DNA of 64,000 bases from an uncultured Bacteroidales bacterium (lineage in GTDB: Bacteria; Bacteroidota; Bacteroidia; Bacteroidales; Paludibacteraceae). The position numbers and the translations under genes were made by a program. The stretch is from positions 1 through 64,000 of the forward strand of contig CACWNR010000002.1 of NCBI GenBank assembly GCA_902762355.1. The letters run 5' to 3'. Under the pieces are notes generated by a model. The model saw only the letters and a program-made list of their open reading frames with translations. It was not told where the DNA came from and did no database searches. Numbering within the stretch: position 1 is the stretch's first letter; each line of letters begins with the position of its first letter. This document shows, in pieces, positions 1 to 8,984 of this stretch.

Positions 1-1854
1 CATCTGACGTGGAGCTATGACACGGAGACGGCGCACATGACCATTGAGGGCTACGGCGAGTTGAAGAACACAGTCGATAGTCTCTGGTGGAACAAACAGG
101 TACTGCAGGCTTCGTCGTGGTCAACGAGTTATAAGACGTACTATCCGTATAACTCGTGTAAGACGATTTCGTTACCGGAAGGGCTGACGGGATTCAGCGG
201 GGCTACATTCCGGGATTGGTGGAACCTGACGGCGTGCGAGATCCCCGAAGGCGTGACAAAAATACCTGCTTACCTATTTGAGAGCTGCTACCAGTTAAAG
301 GAGATCAAACTGCCTAACTCGGTGGACACGGTGGGACAATACGCCTTCAGCAACTGCACGACGATGGTGAAGTGCGATTTGGGCAAGGGGGTTAAGTATA
401 TCGGTCAGATGGCCTTCCAGAACTGCTATCACTTGAACTCTGTCCGCTGGTCGGATTGCTTGGAAGAGATAGACGGCAGTATTTTCGACGGCGAACCCAA
501 TCGTGCGGAATACGACCAGAACAGTGTTGCCACTATTCCGCTTCGGGATACGTTGTTCTTCCCTGCCACTTTCCGGTCGAGCAAACAGATCTCGTGGTGT
601 CTCCACTCTAATCCCGTGATTGTATGGAACGCCAAGAATCCGCCGGCTTCATCGTCCGTTTTCTATAATCTGTATGACTATTGGAACGGGGATTTTCTTT
701 TTGGTCCGGATGTGAAGTTCGTGCCCGCCAAGCTATGCCAGCAAGTACGGATGAAGAAAGTGGAACTGCCGGAAGGGTGCCAGTATATCGGCGCCGGTGC
801 GTTTGCTTCCAACAATAGTCTGGATACGGTCATTCTGCCATCTACGCTGACGGCTATTCACCAAGAGGCGTTCAAGGGCTGTACGAAAATCACGCAAATA
901 ACGATACCGGAGAGAGTGACGGCAATCAATTCGTCCGCTTTCAACGGTTGTACGGCGCTCACGCGGGTACATCTGCCTGATGGCATAACGACCATCGGAG
1001 ACAATGCCTTCTCGGGATGTCCGAACTTGGATTCTATCGTACTGCCGAAAGAACTGACGATGATCGGCGGAAGTGCTTTCTCAGGGGTTAAGTTGCAAGA
1101 CAGCCTCGTTATTCCCGACAAGGTAATCTCCATCGGCACGAACGCGTTTGAAAATTGGAGCGCGCTCAAGGAGTTGTCGATTGGCAAAAACGTCGTTCTC
1201 ATCGGGGATAATGCCTTCAAGGGCGACAGCGCAATAACGCATATTTCCGTCTGGGCGGCTACTCCTCCGGCAGTAAGTGAAGGGACATTGGCGGACATAC
1301 CGGATAGCGCTTTACTGAGTGTGCTGCCGGATAGCCGTCAGTTGTATCGCGAGCATACTTACTGGGGTCGTTTCCGCATGAACGACACCCCCGACTCCGC
1401 GATGATCCAGCGCACCGTAACGGTCGATCCGGGACAAACGACAGCGGATTTCACTTGGCCGACGGACAGCGCGGCGCATAGTTATCAGATAGATATATAC
1501 AAGGACGGCGCGGTCTTCTGCAAGCTGACATTAGGAGCCAGGGGACAGTTGTTAGGTATCTCTTTCTCCGCGCCGGGAAGAAGAGCACCGATGGACAATG
1601 CCAATGACACTCAGCCTTATACCTTGTCTTTCAAAGTGACCGGTCTCGATGTTGCTTCCCGTTACAACTACGTCCTCTCTACGCTCGATGCAAACGGCAC
1701 GCCTTTACATGTCTATACAGGCGCATTTGCCACCATTGGTTATCCCGACGTAGTGAGTCCGGAGGGATTAGAAGTCATCCCCACACCACCTATCATCCCT
1801 GGAAATCCAGAGAGAAACCGGCTCGGAGGTCCCGGAGCAAAAAGCGATTATTGA
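1..1854 (+). CDS. BspA-like leucine-rich-repeat surface protein (5' partial, 3' frameshifted)
   Basis: The reading frame is open from base 1, so the ATG at 37 is internal and the gene begins outside the window; the intact paralogue at 6986 has matching residues upstream of that point. The body is a run of BspA-type (LRR_5) repeats of about 23 residues with the pattern I-x-x-x-A-F-x-x-C-x-x-L-x-x-(I/V)-x-(L/I)-P, for example around 850-1250. A non-repeat beta-rich domain follows (about 1400-1790). BspA-type LRRs are known in secreted adhesins of Bacteroidales and in host-associated protists; surface location is inferred. The frame ends in an anomalous tail (GGPGAKSDY) because of a frameshift at about 1813: the other frame continues into a proper T9SS-like C-terminal tail. 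It may therefore be secreted but not anchored, or be a decaying gene. The next gene starts 10 nt after the displaced stop, suggesting one operon. Confidence 0.85.
   Translation, partial: HLTWSYDTETAHMTIEGYGELKNTVDSLWWNKQVLQASSWSTSYKTYYPYNSCKTISLPEGLTGFSGATFRDWWNLTACEIPEGVTKIPAYLFESCYQLKEIKLPNSVDTVGQYAFSNCTTMVKCDLGKGVKYIGQMAFQNCYHLNSVRWSDCLEEIDGSIFDGEPNRAEYDQNSVATIPLRDTLFFPATFRSSKQISWCLHSNPVIVWNAKNPPASSSVFYNLYDYWNGDFLFGPDVKFVPAKLCQQVRMKKVELPEGCQYIGAGAFASNNSLDTVILPSTLTAIHQEAFKGCTKITQITIPERVTAINSSAFNGCTALTRVHLPDGITTIGDNAFSGCPNLDSIVLPKELTMIGGSAFSGVKLQDSLVIPDKVISIGTNAFENWSALKELSIGKNVVLIGDNAFKGDSAITHISVWAATPPAVSEGTLADIPDSALLSVLPDSRQLYREHTYWGRFRMNDTPDSAMIQRTVTVDPGQTTADFTWPTDSAAHSYQIDIYKDGAVFCKLTLGARGQLLGISFSAPGRRAPMDNANDTQPYTLSFKVTGLDVASRYNYVLSTLDANGTPLHVYTGAFATIGYPDVVSPEGLEVIPTPPIIPGNPERNRLGGPGAKSDY
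1555..1812 (+). repeat. 258-bp near-identical block, copy 1 (partner 8432-8689)
   Basis: This segment matches 8432-8689 at a constant offset of 6877 with only a handful of differences. The flanking coding sequence of the two LRR paralogues differs at many synonymous sites. It encodes the beta-rich domain before the C-terminal tail. The block stops exactly where the frameshift and tail divergence begin. Confidence 0.85.
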
Positions 1855-1918
1855 AGGACGACTTCTCTTTATTACACCGCAAGGTACCTATGATATAACC
1901 GGAAAACGGATCGAGTAA
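1813..1918 (+). other. Out-of-frame C-terminal tail of the preceding LRR gene
   Basis: In the +2 frame relative to base 1, codons from 1814 read ETGSEVPEQ, then AIIEGRLLFITPQGTYDITG and a few residues more, stopping at TAA 1916-1918. This resembles the terminal strands of other proteins here (for example the IIDGQLYILRDNRFYDARG end of the 1701-aa protein). It fits the missing C-terminus of the LRR gene, displaced by a one-base gain or two-base loss near 1810-1816 in an AGAGAG run. Assembly error cannot be excluded from sequence alone. Confidence 0.7.
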
Positions 1919-1928
1919 GCAAGATTTT

Positions 1929-4900
1929 ATGACACGCGTATTTATGTGGATAAATACTGTGCTAATAAGCATGGTATTAGGGGCAACCCATACCTCTGCG
2001 CAGAGTCTGACTCCATGGAGTGGAGGTACACAAATGCCCGATTTCAACGGGGAAATCTACACCATCCGGACTGCTGAAGAGTTAGCCTGGATCGCCTCTG
2101 CAAGCCGCACGGATGATTTTGCGGGGAAGACCATTCTTCTCGCTTTAGACCTTGATTTAGGGGGAAACGGCTCTACTCCGCCGAGTTGGGAACCGATAGG
2201 CAGCGCAGCCAGACCGTTTCAGGGCGAGTTGGACGGAGCCAACCATGTGATTTATAATCTGTACATGCTCTCTTCGCTCTTCCCTGCCGGCGCAGGACTG
2301 ATTGCAGAAAGCGGGAACTCAGCGGTCGTTCACCATCTGGGTATCGCGCAGGGACAAATCATGACGGACGCTACCAGTAATGTCGGATGCCTCGCAGGAA
2401 TCAACCGCGGACAGATACACCATTGTTTTAATATGGCGCAGATTATCGCGCACAACGGTGATAACATCGGTGGTCTCGTGGGTACTAACTACGGCGGAAT
2501 CAGCTATTCATACAACGCCGGGATCATCACCGACGGCAACAATCATGTAGGCGGATTAGTGGGCTATAACAAAGCCACCGCCGTTTTGAACAACTGCTAC
2601 AACATAGGGTATTGCAAGGGAACCGACCATGTAGGCGCGCTATTCGGCAAGAACGAAGCGCCGCAGGGGAATCTGACGACGGTGTTCTTCGACCAACAAC
2701 TGACACGTATGTACGCCACCGGATACGGAGCCGCAGATCCCATCCTCACAGACAACACCCAATACGCGATTGCCAAATCGTCCGATTTCATCGGGCTTTC
2801 AAGTCCTTACTATGAGAATTCGGAAGAGGAATGGAGGTGCTTTGCAGGAGGCTATGAGAGCCACCCGCAGCTGGTTTGTTTTTCCAACCACATTGCTTCG
2901 GAAGTCTCTGTCAAGACCGTCCTGCTGGATGCAGAGACCGTACCGGTCATGCGCGCGGAGGGAGTAGGAGCTCCGGAAGAAGGAAACAAACCGCGTAATA
3001 GTATAGGTCTGGAGAGGCTGAACAATGCGGCTTTTGGTTCCGGAGATTGGTACTCGCCGAGTCCGGATGTTATTTTTATTCCCAATCCCAAGGGTGCGTC
3101 GGCAGAAGTGAAACGGCCTTGCGGCAATCAGGAGGTGATCCTGACCATCAGTTGCGGTCCGGCAGTGAAGCAGGTGTACACGATTGTAAAGGGGTATGAA
3201 GCCTTCGATGCCGGCATCGTGACCGGAGTATATTCTGCCTGCTGGAATGAGGAGGATGTACGATTTAAGGACAAGAACAACAGCGGAAAGGAAGCCAGCG
3301 GCGGAAAAGACGACGAGCAGGACAACGGGAGTCTTTCATACCAATACACCATCATCCGCGATACTGTTTTGGGGCATGATGAGAACGGTTTTCCGAATGA
3401 TTTTGAACCCATAGATACTTTTTATATGTCGCAGCCGACGTACAAAGATTGGTCTATGCCGACAGACGTCCCGGGAGAATACGCCTTCCGCAGATATGTC
3501 CATGACACGAAATGCAAGACGGAATGGACGGCATCGAAAGGCGGGACGGGAGAAGCAGAAGGAAGACTCTGTCTCTTTGTTCGCCGGAGGTTTGATCCGG
3601 GAGATTTGTACGAAGAGCCGGACACCCTATACGGATTACCGCAAGTACTGACGATACACAGTAAATCGGATGCTACCGGCGGAGGGGGCAAGTTTGAGTA
3701 TGTATGGAAGATGGAGCATGCCGTACTGGATACGGCGAGTCAGAGTTGGGATAAAGTAGAAGAAGACACGCGCGAACCGCTTTATATAGGTTCCTCCAAA
3801 GTAAGTACAGCTTCTTTTGATTACACCTTCAAGGAAGCCGGAGAATACACATTCTACCGGAAGGTCAGCGAAGCAACCTGCCAAGCATTACCCCTAACAT
3901 GCGAGCACGCGCACAAAGTAGTGGCCTTTAATACGATCCATCCGGGGAAGATAGAATCCTACGAACGCGAGTTATGCACCCCTGTTTGTACAGATACCGT
4001 CCGGGAGACTGAAACTGTAACCGGAGGAAACGGCATTTATACCTACCGATGGCTTTGCAACGACGTCGTTATTCCCGAGAGCGATACCACGGAACTGGAG
4101 ATAGCACGTATTCCGATGATTAACGGTGAGAATTACGTGTTCCGCAGGGAGGTAAAGGACAATACCGGTTTGATGGACTGGACAGCCGCGGAAGGAGAAG
4201 TAGTCATTCATGTGTATAGTGCATATAACGCCGGTTCCATCGGGGAAATAGAGGAGCAGGTTTGCCTGGAGAACGGGATGATACAGGAAGTAGAGATGCA
4301 TATCAGCGATGATGAAAGTGCGAGCGGAGAAGGAGATTTCACGTATTGCTGGTTGTTGTACCGCGGAGGAGACGGAGAAGAATTTCTGGATACCTTACGG
4401 GTTAATTCGGCCTCTTTGGATACTACCATTACGCTGAGCCGTTACGGTCTGGCCGTGCCGGTAACGGTTTGCGTCAAGCGGGCCGTACAAAACTCCAGAT
4501 GCGTGACCGAATGGCAACACTCAGCCAACACCGCCACGTGGAGACTTGGACGAGCAGAGAAGCGAAGAAAGGTTGTCACCGTTTGTATGACCGACATGCC
4601 TTACCATGGTATATACTCCTTTGCCGACGGGACTACGAAGGAATACTCTTTCTCCGAGACAGGGGAAACAGTAGTGATGACCGACCGGACAGAGGAAGGT
4701 TGTCCGCTGGTAGTGAGTTTGGTTTGCCAAGTTACCCCGGTGCCCGTAGTGGAGGTCAAGCCGGTGATCTCTATTTGCGAATCCGACGCCTCTATGGAGA
4801 TACATTATGACATCCGTGAAGGCCACCCGGACCTATACGACCTGATCGTTTCCGAAAAAGCCGCAGCCTTAGGATTTGTCTCCGTCTATGGGGAAGAGTT

Positions 4901-5450
4901 GCCTGCCGAAGGACCGATAGTAGTACCCATACCCGGCGAATTACCCATAACTATGCTCGATTTCACCGTGCTCTTTTACGCATCATCGGCCGGAGAGAGC
5001 GAGTGCAGAGGCCTTCCTCATGAGATACAGGCTTCCATAGATCTGGACGGATTGGTTCATCGCAAAGGAAACGATGTACTCTTCGTAGACAACAGCGGAA
5101 AGAATAATGACGCGGGCCTGACTTTTACCGCTTATCAATGGTATCGGAACGGAGAACGGATGGAAAACGCAACAGAGCAATTCTACTATGAGTACCTCGG
5201 TTTGAACGGTTACTACCAGGTAGAGATGACCGGGGATGACGGCATAGTCTATCGTAGTTGTGTATATGAAATGCGACCTACCGAAGGATTAGAGGAAACA
5301 GCTGTCTTACCCGACTGGAGCGAAGGAGACACGGAGATTTATACTATGGACGGCAGGAGATGCGTTCATGCCGATAAAAGCGGAATTTATCTCATCCGAT
5401 GGCATGACGGGAAGACACAAATACAAATCCGTAAAATACTTATACCATGA
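1929..5450 (+). CDS. Large secreted GLUG-repeat/Ig-like protein with T9SS-type C-terminal domain
   Basis: 1173 aa. An N-terminal signal peptide spans residues 1 to about 24 (cleavage near THTSA/Q). Residues about 137-245 hold GLUG-type repeats (VGGLVGYN and GDNIGGLVG style units followed by N-C-Y-N). The middle is a series of Ig-like domains with paired cysteines. At about 1047-1130 is the module DVLFVDN...YQWYRNGE...YRSC that also precedes the tail of three other cargos in this window. The last 40 residues (IYTMDGRRC...GIYLIRW...) look like a T9SS type A sorting domain. The predicted route is Sec export, then T9SS translocation and surface attachment. Its stop codon overlaps the start of the OmpA-barrel gene (ATGA, 5447-5450), so the two are likely translationally coupled. 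Ligand or substrate is not recognisable; adhesin is the likeliest role. Confidence 0.82.
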   Translation: MTRVFMWINTVLISMVLGATHTSAQSLTPWSGGTQMPDFNGEIYTIRTAEELAWIASASRTDDFAGKTILLALDLDLGGNGSTPPSWEPIGSAARPFQGELDGANHVIYNLYMLSSLFPAGAGLIAESGNSAVVHHLGIAQGQIMTDATSNVGCLAGINRGQIHHCFNMAQIIAHNGDNIGGLVGTNYGGISYSYNAGIITDGNNHVGGLVGYNKATAVLNNCYNIGYCKGTDHVGALFGKNEAPQGNLTTVFFDQQLTRMYATGYGAADPILTDNTQYAIAKSSDFIGLSSPYYENSEEEWRCFAGGYESHPQLVCFSNHIASEVSVKTVLLDAETVPVMRAEGVGAPEEGNKPRNSIGLERLNNAAFGSGDWYSPSPDVIFIPNPKGASAEVKRPCGNQEVILTISCGPAVKQVYTIVKGYEAFDAGIVTGVYSACWNEEDVRFKDKNNSGKEASGGKDDEQDNGSLSYQYTIIRDTVLGHDENGFPNDFEPIDTFYMSQPTYKDWSMPTDVPGEYAFRRYVHDTKCKTEWTASKGGTGEAEGRLCLFVRRRFDPGDLYEEPDTLYGLPQVLTIHSKSDATGGGGKFEYVWKMEHAVLDTASQSWDKVEEDTREPLYIGSSKVSTASFDYTFKEAGEYTFYRKVSEATCQALPLTCEHAHKVVAFNTIHPGKIESYERELCTPVCTDTVRETETVTGGNGIYTYRWLCNDVVIPESDTTELEIARIPMINGENYVFRREVKDNTGLMDWTAAEGEVVIHVYSAYNAGSIGEIEEQVCLENGMIQEVEMHISDDESASGEGDFTYCWLLYRGGDGEEFLDTLRVNSASLDTTITLSRYGLAVPVTVCVKRAVQNSRCVTEWQHSANTATWRLGRAEKRRKVVTVCMTDMPYHGIYSFADGTTKEYSFSETGETVVMTDRTEEGCPLVVSLVCQVTPVPVVEVKPVISICESDASMEIHYDIREGHPDLYDLIVSEKAAALGFVSVYGEELPAEGPIVVPIPGELPITMLDFTVLFYASSAGESECRGLPHEIQASIDLDGLVHRKGNDVLFVDNSGKNNDAGLTFTAYQWYRNGERMENATEQFYYEYLGLNGYYQVEMTGDDGIVYRSCVYEMRPTEGLEETAVLPDWSEGDTEIYTMDGRRCVHADKSGIYLIRWHDGKTQIQIRKILIP

Positions 5451-6871
5451 AACGCATCGGAATCATCATTTTCTCCGTTTTCATCGCTGTTTGTACCGAT
5501 GTTTCCGGTAAGCAGAAAGCACCGGAAGAGAAGCCCGTTCGTCATTATATAGATATCTACGGAGCCGGAGGCGTGAGTCATTGGAATTATCCGTTGACCG
5601 GAGGGGAAGTGACTATCGGAGGTGCTTTTTCTGCAGGCGCGGGATACACGTTCTTTTTTCTTCCCGGTATCGGCGTGCAGGCAGGATTGTCTTTCAGCCG
5701 CATAGCCTCATCAGCCCGACTAACCCAACCGATGGAATGGCGCGAATGGCAGGACGGCTCTGCTCTAACCGACTATATGGGCGAGACATATATCCATCGT
5801 ACCGAACTTGATCATTGGCAAGAGAATCAGCAGGCCTATTTATTAGAGATACCGGTAGGATTGCGGTTCAGGTATTTCAAGAACCGCGAGAGCCGGATCG
5901 GATTGCACGCCGCTGCCGGACTGAAAGTTGCTTTTCCCGTGATAGCGGGTTATACCCGTGTCTCGGGGGATATCACCCACACCGGATGGTATGAGCAATG
6001 GCAACTATTGCTCCATGATCTTCCAGGAAGGTTTGAGACCGAGAGGTTCCGTGAACCGCAGGAAGAAAGCATGGCTGACAGACTGCATATAATCAACGCA
6101 GAGGCCTACGCCGAGTTAGGAACCGCCATCCGGATCAACCCGCATCTTGAACTCTACGTAGCGGCATTCGGGCAGATGATGATCAATGATTTCTGCGCTA
6201 TTCAGCAAAATGAAAAAAACGCTTTGGGATTTCGAAACGAGACAAACCGATACGCGTTCATGAACGAATACCGGGGACTTACCGGCACGGATAAAACCGG
6301 TAGCAGCCACCCCTGGATGGCCGGCGTGAAAGCAGGCCTGTCCATATGGCCCGGAAAGACCGACAAAGAGAAGAAAAGAGAACTGAAGGAACTCCAGAAA
6401 CAATTCCCGGAAATGGCCGCTAAGGAGGTCGTACATGATACCATCTACCTGCATGATACCATAGTTATCCGGAACACGGGATTGATTCACGACACCATCT
6501 GCTCCTCTCCCCAAAAAAGATTAGATTCATTGCTTTCGGAAGCAGTAATATGGTTCCATCTGGACGAATATATTCCGATCCTTGAGCCGGCATATATATT
6601 GGATTCCATAGCTGCGATGATGCATCGTCATCCAAGCCTGCGTATTCACATTAACGGGCATGCTTGCCGGCTTGGGACAGAACGCCATAACCAACGTCTG
6701 GCCCTCCTGCGCGCTCAAGCGGTAGCCGCGTTGCTGGAAGAAAAAGGAATCTCGGGAGACCGGATGTTCGTCTGGTCATACGGAGCCAACAAACCCTATA
6801 GATATAATTCCGAAAAACAATTATCCAAAGACCGCCGTGTCGAAATCATTCCCGATTTGAGGAAAAAATGA
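5447..6871 (+). CDS. Outer-membrane barrel protein with C-terminal OmpA domain
   Basis: 474 aa with a signal peptide (residues 1 to about 21). Residues about 30-310 are beta-strand rich and resemble the barrels at 12628, 22489 and 61754 (the stretches HTGWYEQWQL and SHPWMAGVKAGL recur in similar form). After a short repeat-like linker (HDTIYLHDTIV, HDTIC), residues about 360-474 form an OmpA/MotB peptidoglycan-binding domain: NGHAC...N..LA..RA.AV...L, then SKDRRVEI. Such proteins anchor outer-membrane complexes to the cell wall. The start overlaps the stop of the 1173-aa cargo by 4 nt, which marks it as that cargo's dedicated partner, comparable in principle to SprF/PorP-type partners of T9SS adhesins. 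Partner function is inferred. Confidence 0.85.
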   Translation: MKRIGIIIFSVFIAVCTDVSGKQKAPEEKPVRHYIDIYGAGGVSHWNYPLTGGEVTIGGAFSAGAGYTFFFLPGIGVQAGLSFSRIASSARLTQPMEWREWQDGSALTDYMGETYIHRTELDHWQENQQAYLLEIPVGLRFRYFKNRESRIGLHAAAGLKVAFPVIAGYTRVSGDITHTGWYEQWQLLLHDLPGRFETERFREPQEESMADRLHIINAEAYAELGTAIRINPHLELYVAAFGQMMINDFCAIQQNEKNALGFRNETNRYAFMNEYRGLTGTDKTGSSHPWMAGVKAGLSIWPGKTDKEKKRELKELQKQFPEMAAKEVVHDTIYLHDTIVIRNTGLIHDTICSSPQKRLDSLLSEAVIWFHLDEYIPILEPAYILDSIAAMMHRHPSLRIHINGHACRLGTERHNQRLALLRAQAVAALLEEKGISGDRMFVWSYGANKPYRYNSEKQLSKDRRVEIIPDLRKK

Positions 6872-6881
6872 TTTTTAACTC

Positions 6882-6912
6882 TTGCATATATCAAAAAAAA
6901 ACAATAATTTTG
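6882..6912 (+). promoter_or_regulatory. Bacteroidales-type promoter for the LRR gene at 6986
   Basis: TTG at 6882-6884 and TAATTTTG at 6905-6912 are separated by 20 bp, matching the Bacteroidota -33/-7 consensus. The predicted start lies about 70 nt before the ATG. Confidence 0.65.
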
Positions 6913-6985
6913 CAGGCATTTTTGTAGTAAAATCTGTAAAAAATAAGGTATATAGAATGTTTAAACTTGATATAAATATACAATC

Positions 6986-8734
6986 ATGAAAAAGAAAGTA
7001 TCTATTATTCTTGTTTGCCTGATTTGGATGGCTAGCAGCATGTACGCGGAGGTATCCAATGGCACTTGTGGCGAGCAGGTGTATTGGGAGTATAATGATT
7101 CTACCCAAGTGTTGCGAATATACGGTAACGGGGCTATAACCGAAAAGAGTTATCCATATACTGCAAAGCGCTTGGAGATAGAAGAAGGAGTAACTTCTGT
7201 CTGCACAAGTGCGTTCTCGTACTCATTTACCCAATTGGACACAGTGGTATTTGCCTCTTCTGTCGATTCAGTAGGCGAATATGCTTTTCATTCCTGTAGC
7301 GCGCTGCAATACTGCGATTTAGGTCGCGGCGTAAAGTATATAGGACGAGGCGTGTTCTTCGGTTGCAATGCCTTAACAAAGGTTAAATGGTCCGATTGCC
7401 TGGAAACCATTGCAGGTATGATATTTCATAACTGGGATGCTCAAGGGAATGACAAGTCTATCTTGTTACGCGACACGCTCTATATTCCTGCCACATTCAA
7501 ATCTAACAAACAGATAGGTTGGTGGAGTTTTCCTAATTTGGATGCCGTTGTTTGGAATGCGAAACACCCGACTGACCCGACGAGAGACTGGGACAGTCCT
7601 CTGGATATCGGTTCGGGATATGCGTTGTCATTTAAGAAAATCATTTTCGGGGACAGCGTGGAGTATATTCCCAACTACCTGTGTCATGAATATAATGGAG
7701 ACAGTATTGTTTTGCCGGAGGGTGTGAAGGAAATCGGCAAATATGCCTTTCTAGAATGCAAAAAGATGACGTATGTCTCTCTGCCTACCACTTTGCAAAA
7801 GATAGGTTCGGGTGCTTTTGAGAGTTGTGTACTGCTTGAGAAAGCGGAATTGCCAGAAAACCTGACGGAGATAGGCGCGAATGTGTTCTATAACTGCAAT
7901 CTATTGGCTGATGTCCGCATACCCGAACGGGTGACTTATATAGGAGAGAATGCGTTTAGTAATATTACCGGTCAGGACTCGCTTTATATCCCTGATAAAG
8001 TGGTAGCCGTTGGCGGCAATGCCTTTGAAAACTGGAGTGCCTTGCGTGAAATCTCTATTGGAAAGAACGTGACGCTTATCGGCGACAACGCCTTCAAAGG
8101 AGATAGTGCCGTTACGCATATCACCGTTTGGGCAGCAGTACCGCCGATGGTTACCGAAGGCACATTGGCAGACATTCCCGATAGTGCATGGTTGAGTGTG
8201 TTGCCGGACAGCCGCAAACAATATCGTGAACATCCCTATTGGGGACGTTTCCGCATGGCGGATGTGCCGGACTCAGCGATGATCCAACGCACTGTGACCG
8301 TGGATGCCGCAGAGACAACTGCTGATTTCACGTGGCCGACGGACAGTGCTGCACATTCTTACCAAATTGATATTTACAAGGATGGAGCAGTCTTTTGCAA
8401 ACTGACGCTTGGCAACCGCGGACAGCTCCTTGGTATCTCTTTCTCCGCGCCGGGCAGAAGAGCACCGATGGACAATGCCAATGACACTCAGCCTTATACC
8501 TTGTCTTTCAAAGTGACAGGTCTCGATGCCGCTTCGCGGTATAATTACGTCCTCTCTACGCTCGATGCAAACGGCACTCCTTTACATGTATATACAGGCG
8601 CATTTGCCACCATTGGTTATCCCGACGTAGTGAGTCCGGAGGGATTAGAAGTCATCCCCACACCACCTATCATCCCTGGAAATCCAGAGCGCGGAGACAA
8701 GGTGTATACGATCACAGGCCAAGAGGTAAGATAA
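6986..8734 (+). CDS. BspA-like leucine-rich-repeat surface protein (paralogue of the gene at base 1)
   Basis: 582 aa with a signal peptide (residues 1 to about 21, cleavage after MYA). A tandem series of LRR_5 repeats (for example IGKYAFLECKKMTYVSLP and IGANVFYNCNLLADVRIP) runs from about residue 45 to 400. The same beta-rich domain as in the first gene follows, to about 570. It ends abruptly with NPERGDKVYTITGQEVR. The YTITGQEV stretch resembles the last strands of a T9SS tail, but the preceding strands seen in the frameshifted paralogue are absent, so the sorting signal looks shortened. It is transcribed from its own promoter (6882-6912) and followed by a clear terminator (8764-8795), so it is probably monocistronic. 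Confidence 0.85.
   Translation: MKKKVSIILVCLIWMASSMYAEVSNGTCGEQVYWEYNDSTQVLRIYGNGAITEKSYPYTAKRLEIEEGVTSVCTSAFSYSFTQLDTVVFASSVDSVGEYAFHSCSALQYCDLGRGVKYIGRGVFFGCNALTKVKWSDCLETIAGMIFHNWDAQGNDKSILLRDTLYIPATFKSNKQIGWWSFPNLDAVVWNAKHPTDPTRDWDSPLDIGSGYALSFKKIIFGDSVEYIPNYLCHEYNGDSIVLPEGVKEIGKYAFLECKKMTYVSLPTTLQKIGSGAFESCVLLEKAELPENLTEIGANVFYNCNLLADVRIPERVTYIGENAFSNITGQDSLYIPDKVVAVGGNAFENWSALREISIGKNVTLIGDNAFKGDSAVTHITVWAAVPPMVTEGTLADIPDSAWLSVLPDSRKQYREHPYWGRFRMADVPDSAMIQRTVTVDAAETTADFTWPTDSAAHSYQIDIYKDGAVFCKLTLGNRGQLLGISFSAPGRRAPMDNANDTQPYTLSFKVTGLDAASRYNYVLSTLDANGTPLHVYTGAFATIGYPDVVSPEGLEVIPTPPIIPGNPERGDKVYTITGQEVR
8432..8689 (+). repeat. 258-bp near-identical block, copy 2 (partner 1555-1812)
   Basis: This is the second copy of the block described at 1555-1812. 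It is in frame in this gene, and the coding sequence continues without a frameshift at its right end. Confidence 0.85.
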
Positions 8735-8763
8735 GGAGAAAATATAAGAAACTTGCAAAAAAG

Positions 8764-8795
8764 TCCCGCATATATTTGCATATGTGGGATTTTTT
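8764..8795 (+). terminator. Intrinsic terminator after the LRR gene
   Basis: Stem TCCCGCATAT (8764-8773) pairs with ATATGTGGGA (8780-8789, one G-U pair), with a 6-nt loop and six T residues. The loop TTTG also serves as the -33 element of the following promoter. Confidence 0.85.
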
Positions 8796-8806
8796 GTGTA
8801 CCTTTG
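8775..8806 (+). promoter_or_regulatory. Promoter nested in the terminator hairpin
   Basis: TTTG at 8775-8778, a 20-bp spacer, and TACCTTTG at 8799-8806: an exact consensus. It drives no recognisable large gene; the next major start (9034) has its own promoter. The first product would be the short repeat region at 8817-8960. Confidence 0.65.
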
Positions 8807-8816
8807 CCACCGATTT

Positions 8817-8882
8817 ATGTACTTTGAACGACGGTCAACCGACGGTCAACCGACGGTGAAGCGACAGTCAAAGCCAACGTAA
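8817..8882 (+). CDS. Possible 21-residue ORF over an 11-bp tandem repeat
   Basis: ATG 8817 begins a 21-codon frame ending at TAA 8880-8882, just downstream of an exact-consensus promoter. The product would be MYFERRSTDGQPTVKRQ plus four residues, basic and polar. It could equally be a non-coding transcript; I see no ribosome-binding site and no homology I can name. Confidence 0.2.
   Translation: MYFERRSTDGQPTVKRQSKPT
8829..8872 (+). repeat. Four tandem 11-bp repeats (CGACGGTCAAC type)
   Basis: Units lie at 8829-8839, 8840-8850, 8851-8861 and 8862-8872. The first two are identical; the third and fourth diverge. They are downstream of a consensus promoter and upstream of a strong AT-only hairpin. 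Confidence 0.8.
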
Positions 8883-8927
8883 AGCCTATGTCGACCCGAA
8901 AAGAACCCCAAAAATTATGAACAATAC

Positions 8928-8953
8928 TATATTATATATTTATATATAATATA
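8928..8953 (+). terminator. AT-only hairpin, possible terminator of the short transcript
   Basis: TATATTATATA (8928-8938) pairs with TATATAATATA (8943-8953) around a 4-nt loop; CTTTTT follows. It is AT-only, so its stability is modest. The region 8735-9033 otherwise holds only the flanking promoters, terminator and repeat. Confidence 0.35.
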
Positions 8954-8984
8954 CTTTTTAAAACCCTCTTTTTTGTGTTTTTTC

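Noticed and set aside
37..1854. ATG at 37 as the start of the first gene
   Set aside because: The frame is open to base 1 and matches the paralogue upstream of this codon, so the gene is 5'-truncated by the window.
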